A stretch of 64,000 nucleotides of DNA, from NCBI RefSeq assembly GCF_015221995.1, contig NZ_JADFFM010000002.1:496001-560000 (forward strand), given 5' to 3'. The notes beneath the pieces are model-generated. The model made no database searches. It had not been told where the DNA came from and worked only from the letters and a program-made list of their open reading frames with translations. This document shows, piece after piece, positions 18,095-27,244 of the stretch. Within the stretch, counting starts at the first letter, position 1; every line of letters starts with the position of its first letter. This DNA is from Mucilaginibacter boryungensis (GTDB lineage: Bacteria > Bacteroidota > Bacteroidia > Sphingobacteriales > Sphingobacteriaceae). Position numbers and translations under genes: made by a program.

Positions 18095-21000
18095 ATGGCT
18101 GGCAAACAGGTTTTTCAGGCTGATACCCCCGGTAGGTGGAACCGTTTCAAGTGGCTTAGCAGGGCTATTATTATCGTTATTGTCAGCAGTATTGTTGCTG
18201 CTATAATTACCATATATTCTACCAAATATCCTTCTTTACCCAACCTTAACCAGGCCGTAAAAAAATTCACCAAAGAAGACCTTGATTATATTAAGCGCAC
18301 ACGTAAGTTCAAGGATTTTAAAATTGACACCCAGCGACTGGTAGAATTACGCCACAATTTGCTGATACACCGCCGCAAACACCCCAATAATAAAGACAGG
18401 CTAAATGTAGGCTTTTACCGTGCCTGGGAAACACAAGCCTACACATCGTTACGCGATCATATAGCCCGCATGGATATGATTGTTACTGAGGGGTTTGTAA
18501 TAACCCCAAAAGCTGATACGGTTACTTTAAAACTGGATACGGGGCTTATAAACCTTAACCGGCGCTATAACAAACCAGTTATAATTTCGCTATCAAACTA
18601 TATTAACGTAAACAATGCATCGGGGTATCTGGATTCGCGCGATGTGATGCGTATCATTAAAAATAAAAAATCGCGTACCGTATTTATCAATAGTATTGTT
18701 GCCAAACTATTAAAATATAACTTTCAGGGCGTTAACCTTGAATTTGAAGACATTAAAGACCGTAATGCGCCAGATTATATTGCCTTTCAAAAAGAACTGT
18801 ACCAAACCCTGCACCCTCAAAAGTTTCTGGTAACACAAAACGTAGCTGCCGATGACGAAGCCTACGATTTGAAAATGCTGCAGCATTATAATGACTATCT
18901 TTTTGTATTTGCGATAGATCAGCACGGCGAGAACACCACCCCCGGCGATATATCCAACCAGCACTGGGTAGAAGAGATACTGGACAGGGTTTGCAACGAG
19001 ATACCCAGTAGCAAAGTAATATTAACCATCGCTGCCGGCGGGTACGATTGGGGCGAGAACCGCCCGGGCAGCCCCATGGGTTATCAGCAGGCTATTAGTA
19101 CCGCTCAGGAAAACAAAAGCAAAATAGAATACGATACCGAATCGGCCAACCTGCACTATATTTATACAGCGCAGGATAGTGTTAAGCATACCGTATACTT
19201 TACCGATGCGGCAACCAATTTTAACATTATCCGCATGGCCGACGACTGGGCCACCGGCGGCGTTGCGTTGTGGCGTGTAGGTGTCGAAGACCCACGTTTA
19301 TGGTCGTTCTTTCAAAAAAATCTATCTATTGATTCTTTACGCAAAACTGGTGTTGACACTACCCCGCTCACTTCGGTTGGGTTAAATAATCATATAGATT
19401 ATGCCGGCGACGGTGAGGTGCTGGACCTGGTGACTACCCCGGATAAGGGTAAGATCAATATCACGCTTGATCCCCAAACCTTTACTATTACCAACCAGCA
19501 ATATATTAATCTGCCTACCAAATATGTAATCCGCAAATACGGCTACAAACCCGGTAAGGTAGTGTTGACATTTGATGACGGCCCCGACCCTGATTACACG
19601 CCGCGCATTCTGGATATTTTGAAACGCGAACATGTACCTGCGGCATTCTTTGTGGTAGGGTCAATGGCCGAAAAAGCTATACCTATTCTTAAGCGGGAAT
19701 ATGATGAAGGATACGAGATAGGTAACCATACCTATTTTCATCCCGACATCTCAACGGTAAGCATCCAGCGGGTAAACCTTGAACTGAACGCTACCCGCAA
19801 GCTGATAGAATCGGTTACCGGGCGTAGTACCATTCTGTTCCGCCCGCCTTTTAACGCCGATGCTGAGCCGCAAACACTGGCCGAGGTTATCCCCGTGGCC
19901 GAAAGCCGCCGCCAAAGCTATATTAACATCGGCGAATCTATCGACCCATGGGACTGGCAACCCGGCGTAACCGCCGATAGTATTATTGCCCGCACCATTC
20001 GCGATCATGATAAGGGTTCGATGATATTGCTGCACGATGCCGGCGGCGATACCCGCGAAGAAACCGTAAAAGCCCTGCCTGCCATTATCCATTACTTTAA
20101 AAGTCACGGCTACCAGTTTACTACTATTGCCGATATTTTGGATAAAAAGCGCGACGACCTGATGCCGGCTATAAAAGACGATGCCAACAGCGGTGTTACC
20201 GGTACGCTGTATGATATTTTTATTGCCAGCTATTTTTACAGTAACTGGATATTGCAATATATTTTCCTTACGGCCATTTTCCTGGCCATTGGCCGGATAC
20301 TTTTAATTGGCATATTAGCATTCAGGCAGTATTTTGACAACAAGCGGGAAGAAGAACACATGCCCGACCCGACTATGCTGCCGCCGGTAAGTATTATTGT
20401 ACCCGGTTATAATGAAGAGGTTACTGTTATACGCACCATTGAAAGTTTGCTACTGACGGAATACCCGGTTTTCGAAATTATATTTATTGATGACGGGTCA
20501 AAAGATAAAACGCTGGATATAGTTACTAAAGCCTATGGCGATCATCCGCTGGTACAAGTATTAACTAAACCCAACGGTGGCAAGGCATCCGCCCTTAACT
20601 TTGGTATTACCCATGCCCAATACGAATATGTAATTTGTATTGATGCCGATACCCAACTAAAAACCGACGCGGTTTACCACCTGATGCGCTATTTTACCGA
20701 CGACGAGATTGGCGCGGTTGCGGGTACCGTAAAAGTGGGCAACACCCATAACCTGATCACTAACTGGCAGGCTATTGAATATATTACCGCCCAAAATATG
20801 GACCGCCGCGCTTTCGACCTGTTAAACAGCATTACCGTAGTGCCGGGCGCTATTGGCGCGTTCCGTAAATCGGCCATATTTAAATCGGGCGGGTTTACAA
20901 CCGATACCCTGGCCGAGGATTGCGACCTGACCATGCGTATCCTGAAATTGGGTTACATTGTGCGTAACTGCGACGATGCTATTGCCTACACCGAAGCCCC

Positions 21001-21466
21001 TGAAACCCTGAGCGCATTGATGAAACAGCGTTTCCGCTGGAGTTTCGGCGTGATACAAAGCTTCTGGAAAAACAAGGATGCCCTTTTCAACAAAAAATAT
21101 AAATTTTTTGGCATGGTGGGTATGCCTAACATCCTGCTGTTCCAAATTGCACTGCCGCTGTTCTCGCCGCTGGCCGATATATTAATGATATTTGGTTTGT
21201 TTAGTGATAAACCCGGGAAGATCATCGCTTACTACACGGTGTTTATTGTGATAGATCTGCTGGTATCTATGCTGGCCTTCTGGATGGAGAAAGAGGACTA
21301 CAAAAAGCTGGTTTACATTATCCCGCAGCGTTTTGTGTGGCGTCAGTTAATGTATTGGGTGCTGTTTAAATCGGTCCGCCGGGCCTTAAAAGGCGAGTTA
21401 AGCGGCTGGGGCGTATTAAAACGCACCGGTACGGTAAAAATGAAACCCGGCGCCAGCGGGAAATAA
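18095..21466 (+). CDS. GH18-like / polysaccharide deacetylase / glycosyltransferase 2 fusion
   Basis: This 1123-aa trifunctional protein has an N-terminal TM (residues 21-43); a GH18-like domain (about 100-420) in which the DGxDxDxE active-site motif is QGVNLEFE, keeping only the final Glu; a NodB deacetylase domain (about 485-690) with intact TFDDGPD, HTYFHPD, RPPF and LLHDAGG metal and catalytic motifs; membrane segments; then GT2 (about 770-1000) with DDGS, IDADTQ, AEDCDL and QRFRW; then C-terminal TMs. It probably makes, deacetylates and processes a beta-linked N-acetylglucosamine-type polymer at the membrane. The stop is followed by repeat DNA. Confidence 0.9.
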   Translation: MAGKQVFQADTPGRWNRFKWLSRAIIIVIVSSIVAAIITIYSTKYPSLPNLNQAVKKFTKEDLDYIKRTRKFKDFKIDTQRLVELRHNLLIHRRKHPNNKDRLNVGFYRAWETQAYTSLRDHIARMDMIVTEGFVITPKADTVTLKLDTGLINLNRRYNKPVIISLSNYINVNNASGYLDSRDVMRIIKNKKSRTVFINSIVAKLLKYNFQGVNLEFEDIKDRNAPDYIAFQKELYQTLHPQKFLVTQNVAADDEAYDLKMLQHYNDYLFVFAIDQHGENTTPGDISNQHWVEEILDRVCNEIPSSKVILTIAAGGYDWGENRPGSPMGYQQAISTAQENKSKIEYDTESANLHYIYTAQDSVKHTVYFTDAATNFNIIRMADDWATGGVALWRVGVEDPRLWSFFQKNLSIDSLRKTGVDTTPLTSVGLNNHIDYAGDGEVLDLVTTPDKGKINITLDPQTFTITNQQYINLPTKYVIRKYGYKPGKVVLTFDDGPDPDYTPRILDILKREHVPAAFFVVGSMAEKAIPILKREYDEGYEIGNHTYFHPDISTVSIQRVNLELNATRKLIESVTGRSTILFRPPFNADAEPQTLAEVIPVAESRRQSYINIGESIDPWDWQPGVTADSIIARTIRDHDKGSMILLHDAGGDTREETVKALPAIIHYFKSHGYQFTTIADILDKKRDDLMPAIKDDANSGVTGTLYDIFIASYFYSNWILQYIFLTAIFLAIGRILLIGILAFRQYFDNKREEEHMPDPTMLPPVSIIVPGYNEEVTVIRTIESLLLTEYPVFEIIFIDDGSKDKTLDIVTKAYGDHPLVQVLTKPNGGKASALNFGITHAQYEYVICIDADTQLKTDAVYHLMRYFTDDEIGAVAGTVKVGNTHNLITNWQAIEYITAQNMDRRAFDLLNSITVVPGAIGAFRKSAIFKSGGFTTDTLAEDCDLTMRILKLGYIVRNCDDAIAYTEAPETLSALMKQRFRWSFGVIQSFWKNKDALFNKKYKFFGMVGMPNILLFQIALPLFSPLADILMIFGLFSDKPGKIIAYYTVFIVIDLLVSMLAFWMEKEDYKKLVYIIPQRFVWRQLMYWVLFKSVRRALKGELSGWGVLKRTGTVKMKPGASGK

Positions 21467-21496
21467 CTTCCATCCTATCCACATCGCCATGCCTTC

Positions 21497-21718
21497 AGGG
21501 CCGTTGTTGGTTTGTCATCAACAACTTGCCCGGAGCCTTAGAAATTGTTGGTGACAACACCAACAGTGGCGATAGGAAACATCTCCCCATCCCACATCGT
21601 CATGCCGAATTTATTCCGGCATCCCACAGGATATTCACTTCGGGCCGCTGTTGGTTTGTCTCCAAAAACACTGCGCAGTCTCTTTAGAAATTGTTGGTGA
21701 CAACACCAACAATGGCGG
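21497..21718. repeat. Intergenic repeats, family B (two tandem copies) and family C
   Basis: Two related palindromic units (21497-21570 and 21641-21718) both end TTGTTGGTGACAACACCAAC and begin with a matching GTTGTTGG or CTGTTGG arm. Between them lies CGTCATGCCGAATTTATTCC (family C). A third family B copy, in reverse orientation, and another family C copy lie at 49760-49892. The 21467-21873 gap holds only these repeats. Confidence 0.75.
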
Positions 21719-21873
21719 TAGAAAGGCGTGGCTTGTGCGATTCCCCTCTTGAGAGGGGTGGAGGGGTATGTCCTTTTAAACCTAAATGAAATGATATAAA
21801 ACGATTTTCCTGATGCCGTTATGGAATATTACCCTCATATGCATCATTAGGTTATCCATTTATTGCTAACGTT

Positions 21874-22323
21874 ATGAGATCGGTTTTTTTGGCCATTTTA
21901 TCGGTACTAATACATGCTATATCCGTAGCACAAAAAGACAGCAGCCCCGTCCTAACTACTGCAAAGCCACCACTTATTATAAAAAGTACCAAACCCCTAC
22001 AGGCGTTCACCCGCATTGAAACCAGCAAACACCCCGATACAAACAAATACACCATACGCATATGCGCCCCCAGTCGCGGGAAGTTAATGCAGCCTTTATA
22101 CATTATTTTTTTGAATGGTAAAGCCATCTTCCGGTCGGACACATCACAAACAAACCCGGTTGCTGCTATTAACCCACAGGATATTGATAAAATAGATATA
22201 TTAAAAAATAGCACAGCGGTTGAGAAATATGGCAATGCCGCAAAAAATGGGGTGGTTTTAATTACCCTTAAAAGCGGATCGCCCGGGATTAACAAAATTT
22301 TTAATAGCGGGCCGGGTAATTAA
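21874..22323 (+). CDS. Secreted protein with TonB plug-like C-terminus
   Basis: This 149-aa protein has a Sec signal peptide (RSVFLAILSVLIHAISVAQ, cleavage probably near residue 20). The C-terminal segment INPQDIDKIDILKNSTAVEKYG...GVVLITLK matches the plug-domain pattern of TonB-dependent receptors (VLKDASATAIYGxxGANGVIxITTK), but no barrel follows. This plug-only arrangement also occurs in BlaR1-like and carboxypeptidase-regulatory-type Bacteroidetes proteins. The partner and function are unknown. Confidence 0.7.
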   Translation: MRSVFLAILSVLIHAISVAQKDSSPVLTTAKPPLIIKSTKPLQAFTRIETSKHPDTNKYTIRICAPSRGKLMQPLYIIFLNGKAIFRSDTSQTNPVAAINPQDIDKIDILKNSTAVEKYGNAAKNGVVLITLKSGSPGINKIFNSGPGN

Positions 22324-22330
22324 CAGGCGT

Positions 22331-22813
22331 TTATATTTTTTCTATCAAACAAACCGCATACGCTACCACGCCCTCCTGGCGGCCTATAAAGCCCATCTGT
22401 TCGTTAGTAGTAGCTTTTATAGAGATATCGTCTTCATCGATACCGGCCGCCCTGGCTATATTAGCTGTCATAGCCGGGATATGCGGGTTTATCTTTGGGG
22501 CTTCCAGGCATATCATCGCATCTATATTACCAATGCCCCAGCCTTTTTCCTGAAGCATTTCCATTACGTGTTGTAACAGTACCAGGCTGCTAATGCCCTT
22601 CCAGCGGTCGTCTGTGTTTTTAAAGTGAAAGCCAATATCGCGCAGGTTGGCTGCACCCAGCAAAGCATCGCAAATAGCATGTAACAATACGTCGGCATCC
22701 GAGTGGCCGTACGCGCCGGATGTGTGCTGCAAGTTAACCCCGCCCATTATAAACGGGTGCTGTTCTTTTAACTGGTGTACATCAAATCCAAACCCAACTT
22801 TTATTTTAGCCAT
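22331..22813 (-). CDS. ispF: 2-C-methyl-D-erythritol 2,4-cyclodiphosphate synthase
   Basis: A 160-aa enzyme of the MEP isoprenoid pathway that makes ME-cPP from the CDP-ME 2-phosphate. Signature residues are GFGFDVHQL (Zn ligands D and H) and GGVNLQHTSGAYGHSDADVLLHAICDALLGAA (third His and Asp residues). Its ATG follows the porV stop immediately, a Bacteroidetes arrangement that pairs it with the outer-membrane protein. Confidence 0.96.
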   Translation of the reverse strand: MAKIKVGFGFDVHQLKEQHPFIMGGVNLQHTSGAYGHSDADVLLHAICDALLGAANLRDIGFHFKNTDDRWKGISSLVLLQHVMEMLQEKGWGIGNIDAMICLEAPKINPHIPAMTANIARAAGIDEDDISIKATTNEQMGFIGRQEGVVAYAVCLIEKI

Positions 22814-24013
22814 TTACTTTTTCCCGGTTTGGTTATCCGTTTTGGTATCGGTTTTTTTTGCCGCACCAAAATTAACAATAAGCGAGAACCGCAGTGTGTT
22901 TGATAACGGGCTTTGCTGTTGATTAGCCGCCAGGTAAGAGAAATCGATATCAAAGTTATCGTACTTAAAACCAGCCCCCATGGTAAGGTATTGGTTGCCT
23001 CCGTAAAGCGGGTTCTGATAAAAATACCCTGCCCTTAAGGCAAATTGTTTATTGTACCTATATTCGATACCCGGCGAATAGGTTAATTGCTTAGCCTGTG
23101 TAGAAAAACCCTCGCCAAATGAATTAAATATGCCCGATGGCACCGATTGATCGTTGCTGACTACATTACCGTTGCTGTCGGTTATGGTTAATGGCACCAG
23201 CAGTTTACTAATATCAAAGGCAAAGGTAAACTCGTTATAGTCATCGATGTACCAGGTATTAGCGGCGCCTATGCGTAACGTAGCGGGTAAAAAATCCTTC
23301 GGCCCGTTATCCGTATAACCAATTTTCGACCCGATGTTAGATAGATCGACACCAAAAGCAAAAAGCGCTTCTTTACCAAATTGCTGCGTGGTTTTTTTGT
23401 AGTACATGGAAGCATCGGCAGCTACAGCGCTGGCCGGTTTTGTTTGCTGCCCGGCAGAAAAGCTTCCGTTGGTTAAACTTGAATAGATATAACGGCCGGT
23501 TAAACCCAATGAAAAATCCTGACCAAATTTTCGGGCAAAGGAAACATCGAACGAAAACTCGTTAGGGCGGTAACTTCCCAATGGGTTTTGCAAATTATCA
23601 ACCAGTTCAATTGTACCTAAATTAAAATAACGTAAAGATGCCCCTAAGGTATTACGCTCATCCAGCTTGCGGGCGTAGCTTAAATAAGCCAGGCTAACAT
23701 CGGGCACCAGGCGCCTTAACCATGGGCTATAGGATAAAGAAAGATTATTTTGCCCTTCAATATATGCCAGTTTTGCGGGGTTCCAAAAAGTTGCGTTAAC
23801 ATCCGGAGATAGCGCAACGCCCGCATCGCCCATAGCTCCCGAGCGGGAATCGGGGGATATGGTCAGGAACGGCGCCCCGGCCCTTGGCGCATTTGCACTG
23901 GTGCCGTTGGTGTTGGTACCTGTTGGCCCAACAACTTGCGCCTTAAGCGCCAAAGGCAGCATTACCGCAACAAATGAACTTATTTTAAAAAAACCAGGGG
24001 AAAATATCTTCAT
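22814..24013 (-). CDS. porV: Type IX secretion outer-membrane protein PorV (LptO-like)
   Basis: This 399-aa protein starts with a Sec signal peptide (FKISSFVAVMLPLALKAQ), then SGAMGDAGVALSPDVNATFWNPAKLAY near residues 60-85, the family hallmark of PorV (14-strand FadL-like barrel), and ends FRFSLIVNFGAAKK. PorV delivers T9SS cargo to the PorU sortase at the outer membrane. It is on the minus strand with ispF directly downstream and gldJ divergent upstream. porU, which often sits with it in flavobacteria, is not seen here. Confidence 0.9.
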   Translation of the reverse strand: MKIFSPGFFKISSFVAVMLPLALKAQVVGPTGTNTNGTSANAPRAGAPFLTISPDSRSGAMGDAGVALSPDVNATFWNPAKLAYIEGQNNLSLSYSPWLRRLVPDVSLAYLSYARKLDERNTLGASLRYFNLGTIELVDNLQNPLGSYRPNEFSFDVSFARKFGQDFSLGLTGRYIYSSLTNGSFSAGQQTKPASAVAADASMYYKKTTQQFGKEALFAFGVDLSNIGSKIGYTDNGPKDFLPATLRIGAANTWYIDDYNEFTFAFDISKLLVPLTITDSNGNVVSNDQSVPSGIFNSFGEGFSTQAKQLTYSPGIEYRYNKQFALRAGYFYQNPLYGGNQYLTMGAGFKYDNFDIDFSYLAANQQQSPLSNTLRFSLIVNFGAAKKTDTKTDNQTGKK

Positions 24014-24243
24014 TATAACGTTGTTTCAAATTTTTCAACACACGCAAAACACATTTGCAAAATTAATGTATAAATATAAAAAACTTATTGCCAATCAAAA
24101 TTATTCAATTTAATATAACCTAAACCGCATAAATTTCGTTTAACGGTAATATTGTAACATGATTGAAAAATTATCGCTAATTTAGAATCGGTAATAAGTT
24201 TCAATAATTTAATTAAATTTACGCTCTGATTAATTGTAATTGC

Positions 24244-25902
24244 ATGAAAATGAATTTTAGCAGGTATGTTTTAGTGCTGTTGGGCTCTGGTTTTTTACTG
24301 GCTGGTTGTGCTTCAAAGCAACAATCACCAAAAACAGGGATGCGTTATAATGATAAATACAATGGCGGTTTCCAGGTGTTTAGAAAAACACACCCCGCCC
24401 CCGGCCCTGGCCTGATAGCTATTGAGGGCGGTACCTTTGTACAAGGCGGCAGCGCTGGCGAAGACGTTAGTTACGAATACAATAACGTACGTAAAAGAAA
24501 ATCTATCTCGACATTTTACATGGACGAGACCGAAGTTTCTAATAACGATTGGCGCGAGTACCTGTACTGGCTGCAAACTAATTTCCCCGACGACCGTGAA
24601 TTATACTACAATGCCATTCCGGATACGCTGGTTTGGAGAAGGCCGTTATCTTACAACGAACCTTATGTAGATAATTATCTGCGCGGCTCTGAATTTCAGG
24701 ACTATCCCGTTGTTGGGGTAAGCTGGGACCAGGCGCAGGATTATTGCGATTGGCGTACCCAACGCATGAACGAGAATATTTTGCGTGAACGCGGCCAGTT
24801 GGTAGATTGGAAAACACGTGCAAAAGGGGGCGTCGCAGGTGCTACTGGCGGCGCGGCTGGCACTACAGCGGGAACCGGTGCAGTTGATTCAAGTAAGATC
24901 CCTTTCAATACAGATATTTATTTGAATGGTCAATATAAAGGTACCGGTATTGATGGCAAAAAAATGCCGCTTGATCTTAATCCATTAAAAAACACTGGTT
25001 CGGGCAAAGTAAGGCGCCCTGTACGCCGCGAAGACGGTATACTACGCCCTGGCTACCGCCTGCCTACCGAAGCTGAGTGGGAATATGCCGCTTTAGGCTT
25101 AGCCGGTAATACCCAATTTGAAAATATTACAGAAGGTAAAATATATCCCTGGAATGGCATGGGTGTGCGGTCGCCGAAAGCAAGAACACGCGGCTTGATA
25201 TTGGCCAACTTTAAACGTACCGGCGGCGATAACGCCGGTGTTGGCGGTTACCTGAATGACAAGGCTGACATTACAGCCCCAGTACGCTCATACCAGCCAA
25301 ACGATTTTGGTTTGTATAACATGGCAGGCAACGTAAACGAGTGGACCGGCGATACTTACCGCCAAACTTCGTTTGAAGAGACAGATGATTTTAACCCATT
25401 CCGTGGTAACGAGTTTACGAATAAACAATATGCCGACGCCGTTAAAGGGTTATATGCTAAAGATAAATACGGCAGACCAATAAAAGTGCCTGCAAAATCG
25501 AACAAAAAGCAAACCTGGGCAGAAATGGTTGCCGAGCAACAAGCTGCTAAAGGCGGTGCGCCGGCAAATACTACTGCTGCTGCTAAGCCCGCTGCTAAAA
25601 ACCCAATTGCCGGTAAACCTTATACTCCGGACGTACGTGGTTACAATGACACTGTGAGCACTGTACTTTACGGCGTTACTACTTTGATCAGCGATAAATC
25701 AAAAGTATATAAAGGCGGCTCGTGGAACGACAGGGCCTACTGGTTAAACCCGGCAACCCGCCGTTATTTAGACGAGGATGACGCCAGCGCTGAAATTGGC
25801 TTCCGTTGTGCTATGAACTACCAGGGACCGCCTGAAATTAATCCCAACGGCAAACCGGAGTTCAGCGTGAAGAAAGCGAAAAACTTTAATACGAAGAAGT
25901 AA
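24244..25902 (+). CDS. gldJ: Gliding motility lipoprotein GldJ (FGE/SUMF1-like)
   Basis: This 552-aa protein has a lipobox LLAGC with Cys near residue 22, then GMRYNDKYNGGFQVF and PGLIAIEGGTFVQGGS...FYMDETEVSNNDWREYL, the GldJ start of the formylglycine-generating-enzyme-like domain. Later motifs are GYRLPTEAEWEYAA, NMAGNVNEWTGD, KGGSWNDRAYW and GFRCAMNY. In gliding Bacteroidetes GldJ stabilises GldK and the motor. An Ala/Gly-rich insert (about residues 198-216) and Lys/Ala-rich linkers are present. Confidence 0.9.
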   Translation: MKMNFSRYVLVLLGSGFLLAGCASKQQSPKTGMRYNDKYNGGFQVFRKTHPAPGPGLIAIEGGTFVQGGSAGEDVSYEYNNVRKRKSISTFYMDETEVSNNDWREYLYWLQTNFPDDRELYYNAIPDTLVWRRPLSYNEPYVDNYLRGSEFQDYPVVGVSWDQAQDYCDWRTQRMNENILRERGQLVDWKTRAKGGVAGATGGAAGTTAGTGAVDSSKIPFNTDIYLNGQYKGTGIDGKKMPLDLNPLKNTGSGKVRRPVRREDGILRPGYRLPTEAEWEYAALGLAGNTQFENITEGKIYPWNGMGVRSPKARTRGLILANFKRTGGDNAGVGGYLNDKADITAPVRSYQPNDFGLYNMAGNVNEWTGDTYRQTSFEETDDFNPFRGNEFTNKQYADAVKGLYAKDKYGRPIKVPAKSNKKQTWAEMVAEQQAAKGGAPANTTAAAKPAAKNPIAGKPYTPDVRGYNDTVSTVLYGVTTLISDKSKVYKGGSWNDRAYWLNPATRRYLDEDDASAEIGFRCAMNYQGPPEINPNGKPEFSVKKAKNFNTKK

Positions 25903-25933
25903 AATATTAGAAAAGCAAAAATATTAAAAAAGG

Positions 25934-25964
25934 AAGGCCTGATGAAAATCGGGCCTTTTTCTTT
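25934..25964 (+). terminator. Rho-independent terminator after gldJ
   Basis: AAGGCCTGAT, GAAA loop, ATCGGGCCTT, then a T-rich tract, 32 bases after the gldJ stop. The rest of 25903-26191 is AT-rich and has no gene I can support. Confidence 0.88.
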
Positions 25965-26191
25965 TAATACAATCCCCCCTCCTCCTACAACTATTGCCTC
26001 AAATTTATCTCATCAAAAACCAGGACAATAGGCAAGAAATAAACAGACGGGGTTCTATGGTTTAAAAACCGGGAAAACCACCAAAAAACTGCTAATAATT
26101 TATTATTATCTTTAATTATTTATAATTATTCGAAACGGTTAAAATGCTACCATTTTTTAGCAAAAATAAGCAATAAGATGCGCTAATAATT

Positions 26192-27244
26192 TTAATTGAC
26201 CGCTTCCTTCTGTTTTGGGAAAACAAGCGATGCTATCACGCTTACCACTAATATAGCCAGGATAATAAGCAGTGACCTCATAGTGGTTAAACCTACCTTT
26301 TCAGCGTATTCGCCAGCCAGCATTTTTACGCCTATAAAAGCCAGTAACACAGCCAGTCCGGTTTTTAAATAGTGGAATTTATCGATAATATTAACCAGCA
26401 AAAAGAACATGCTGCGCAGGCCCAGGATAGCGAAGATATTAGAGAAAAATACGATATAAGGGTCTTTTGTTACCGAAAAGATAGCCGGGATAGAATCTAC
26501 CGCGAAAACAAGATCGGTTACCTCGATGATCAGCAATACCAGGAACAATGGAGTGATCAGTTTTTTACGGTCTATCCTGATAAAGAATTTGCCGCCCTCG
26601 AACTTAGGATGAACTGCGAAGTATTTTGACGCGAACTTAACTACCTTATGATTTTGGGGATCGATCTCTTCCTCATCATTACGGTTAATAAACATCATTA
26701 CCCCTGTATACACTAAAAATGCCCCGAAAATATACATAACCCAATGGAAATGTGTAATTAACGATGCCCCAACAAAAATGAACAGGAAACGCATAACCAC
26801 CGCGCCAATAATACCCCAAAGCAACACCTTATGATAATACCTTGGATTAACCGCGAAAGCAGTAAAAATGAGCACGATAACGAATATATTATCAACAGAG
26901 AGAGCGTATTCTATCACATAACCTGTAATAAATTCTAAGGCCAGGGTTTTACGGTATAGCTGTAAACTGCCAGCAAAATCGTTAGGGTTAAGCTTAAGCC
27001 GGTGCAGATGGTCAATATTAATTTGCTGTAATGCCGCAAAGTTATCTATATGGTGTAAAAGATGGCCGTAATTCAGGATTAATACATAAAAACTGAGTGA
27101 AAGCAGTACCCATACCCCACTCATAATACCGGCTTGTTTAATAGATACCGGTTTATCCGATTTACCAAATAAGCCAAGGTCAACAGCCATCATTAAAAAA
27201 ATGAAAACCACAAAACCCAGTATAAAAATCAGTTCGTTCGACAT
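26192..27244 (-). CDS. TerC family integral membrane protein (Alx-like)
   Basis: This 350-aa protein has about eight hydrophobic segments and the TerC signatures YALSVDNIFVIVLIF (near residues 113-127) and DLVFAVDSIPAIFSVTKDPYIVF (about 240-262), whose acidic residues are thought to handle Mn. It is the Alx/TerC type, not a stand-alone tellurite operon gene. Its ATG overlaps the stop of the polyprenyl synthase gene (TAATG), so translation is likely coupled. No yybP-ykoY-type leader is recognisable. Confidence 0.9.
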   Translation of the reverse strand: MSNELIFILGFVVFIFLMMAVDLGLFGKSDKPVSIKQAGIMSGVWVLLSLSFYVLILNYGHLLHHIDNFAALQQINIDHLHRLKLNPNDFAGSLQLYRKTLALEFITGYVIEYALSVDNIFVIVLIFTAFAVNPRYYHKVLLWGIIGAVVMRFLFIFVGASLITHFHWVMYIFGAFLVYTGVMMFINRNDEEEIDPQNHKVVKFASKYFAVHPKFEGGKFFIRIDRKKLITPLFLVLLIIEVTDLVFAVDSIPAIFSVTKDPYIVFFSNIFAILGLRSMFFLLVNIIDKFHYLKTGLAVLLAFIGVKMLAGEYAEKVGLTTMRSLLIILAILVVSVIASLVFPKQKEAVN

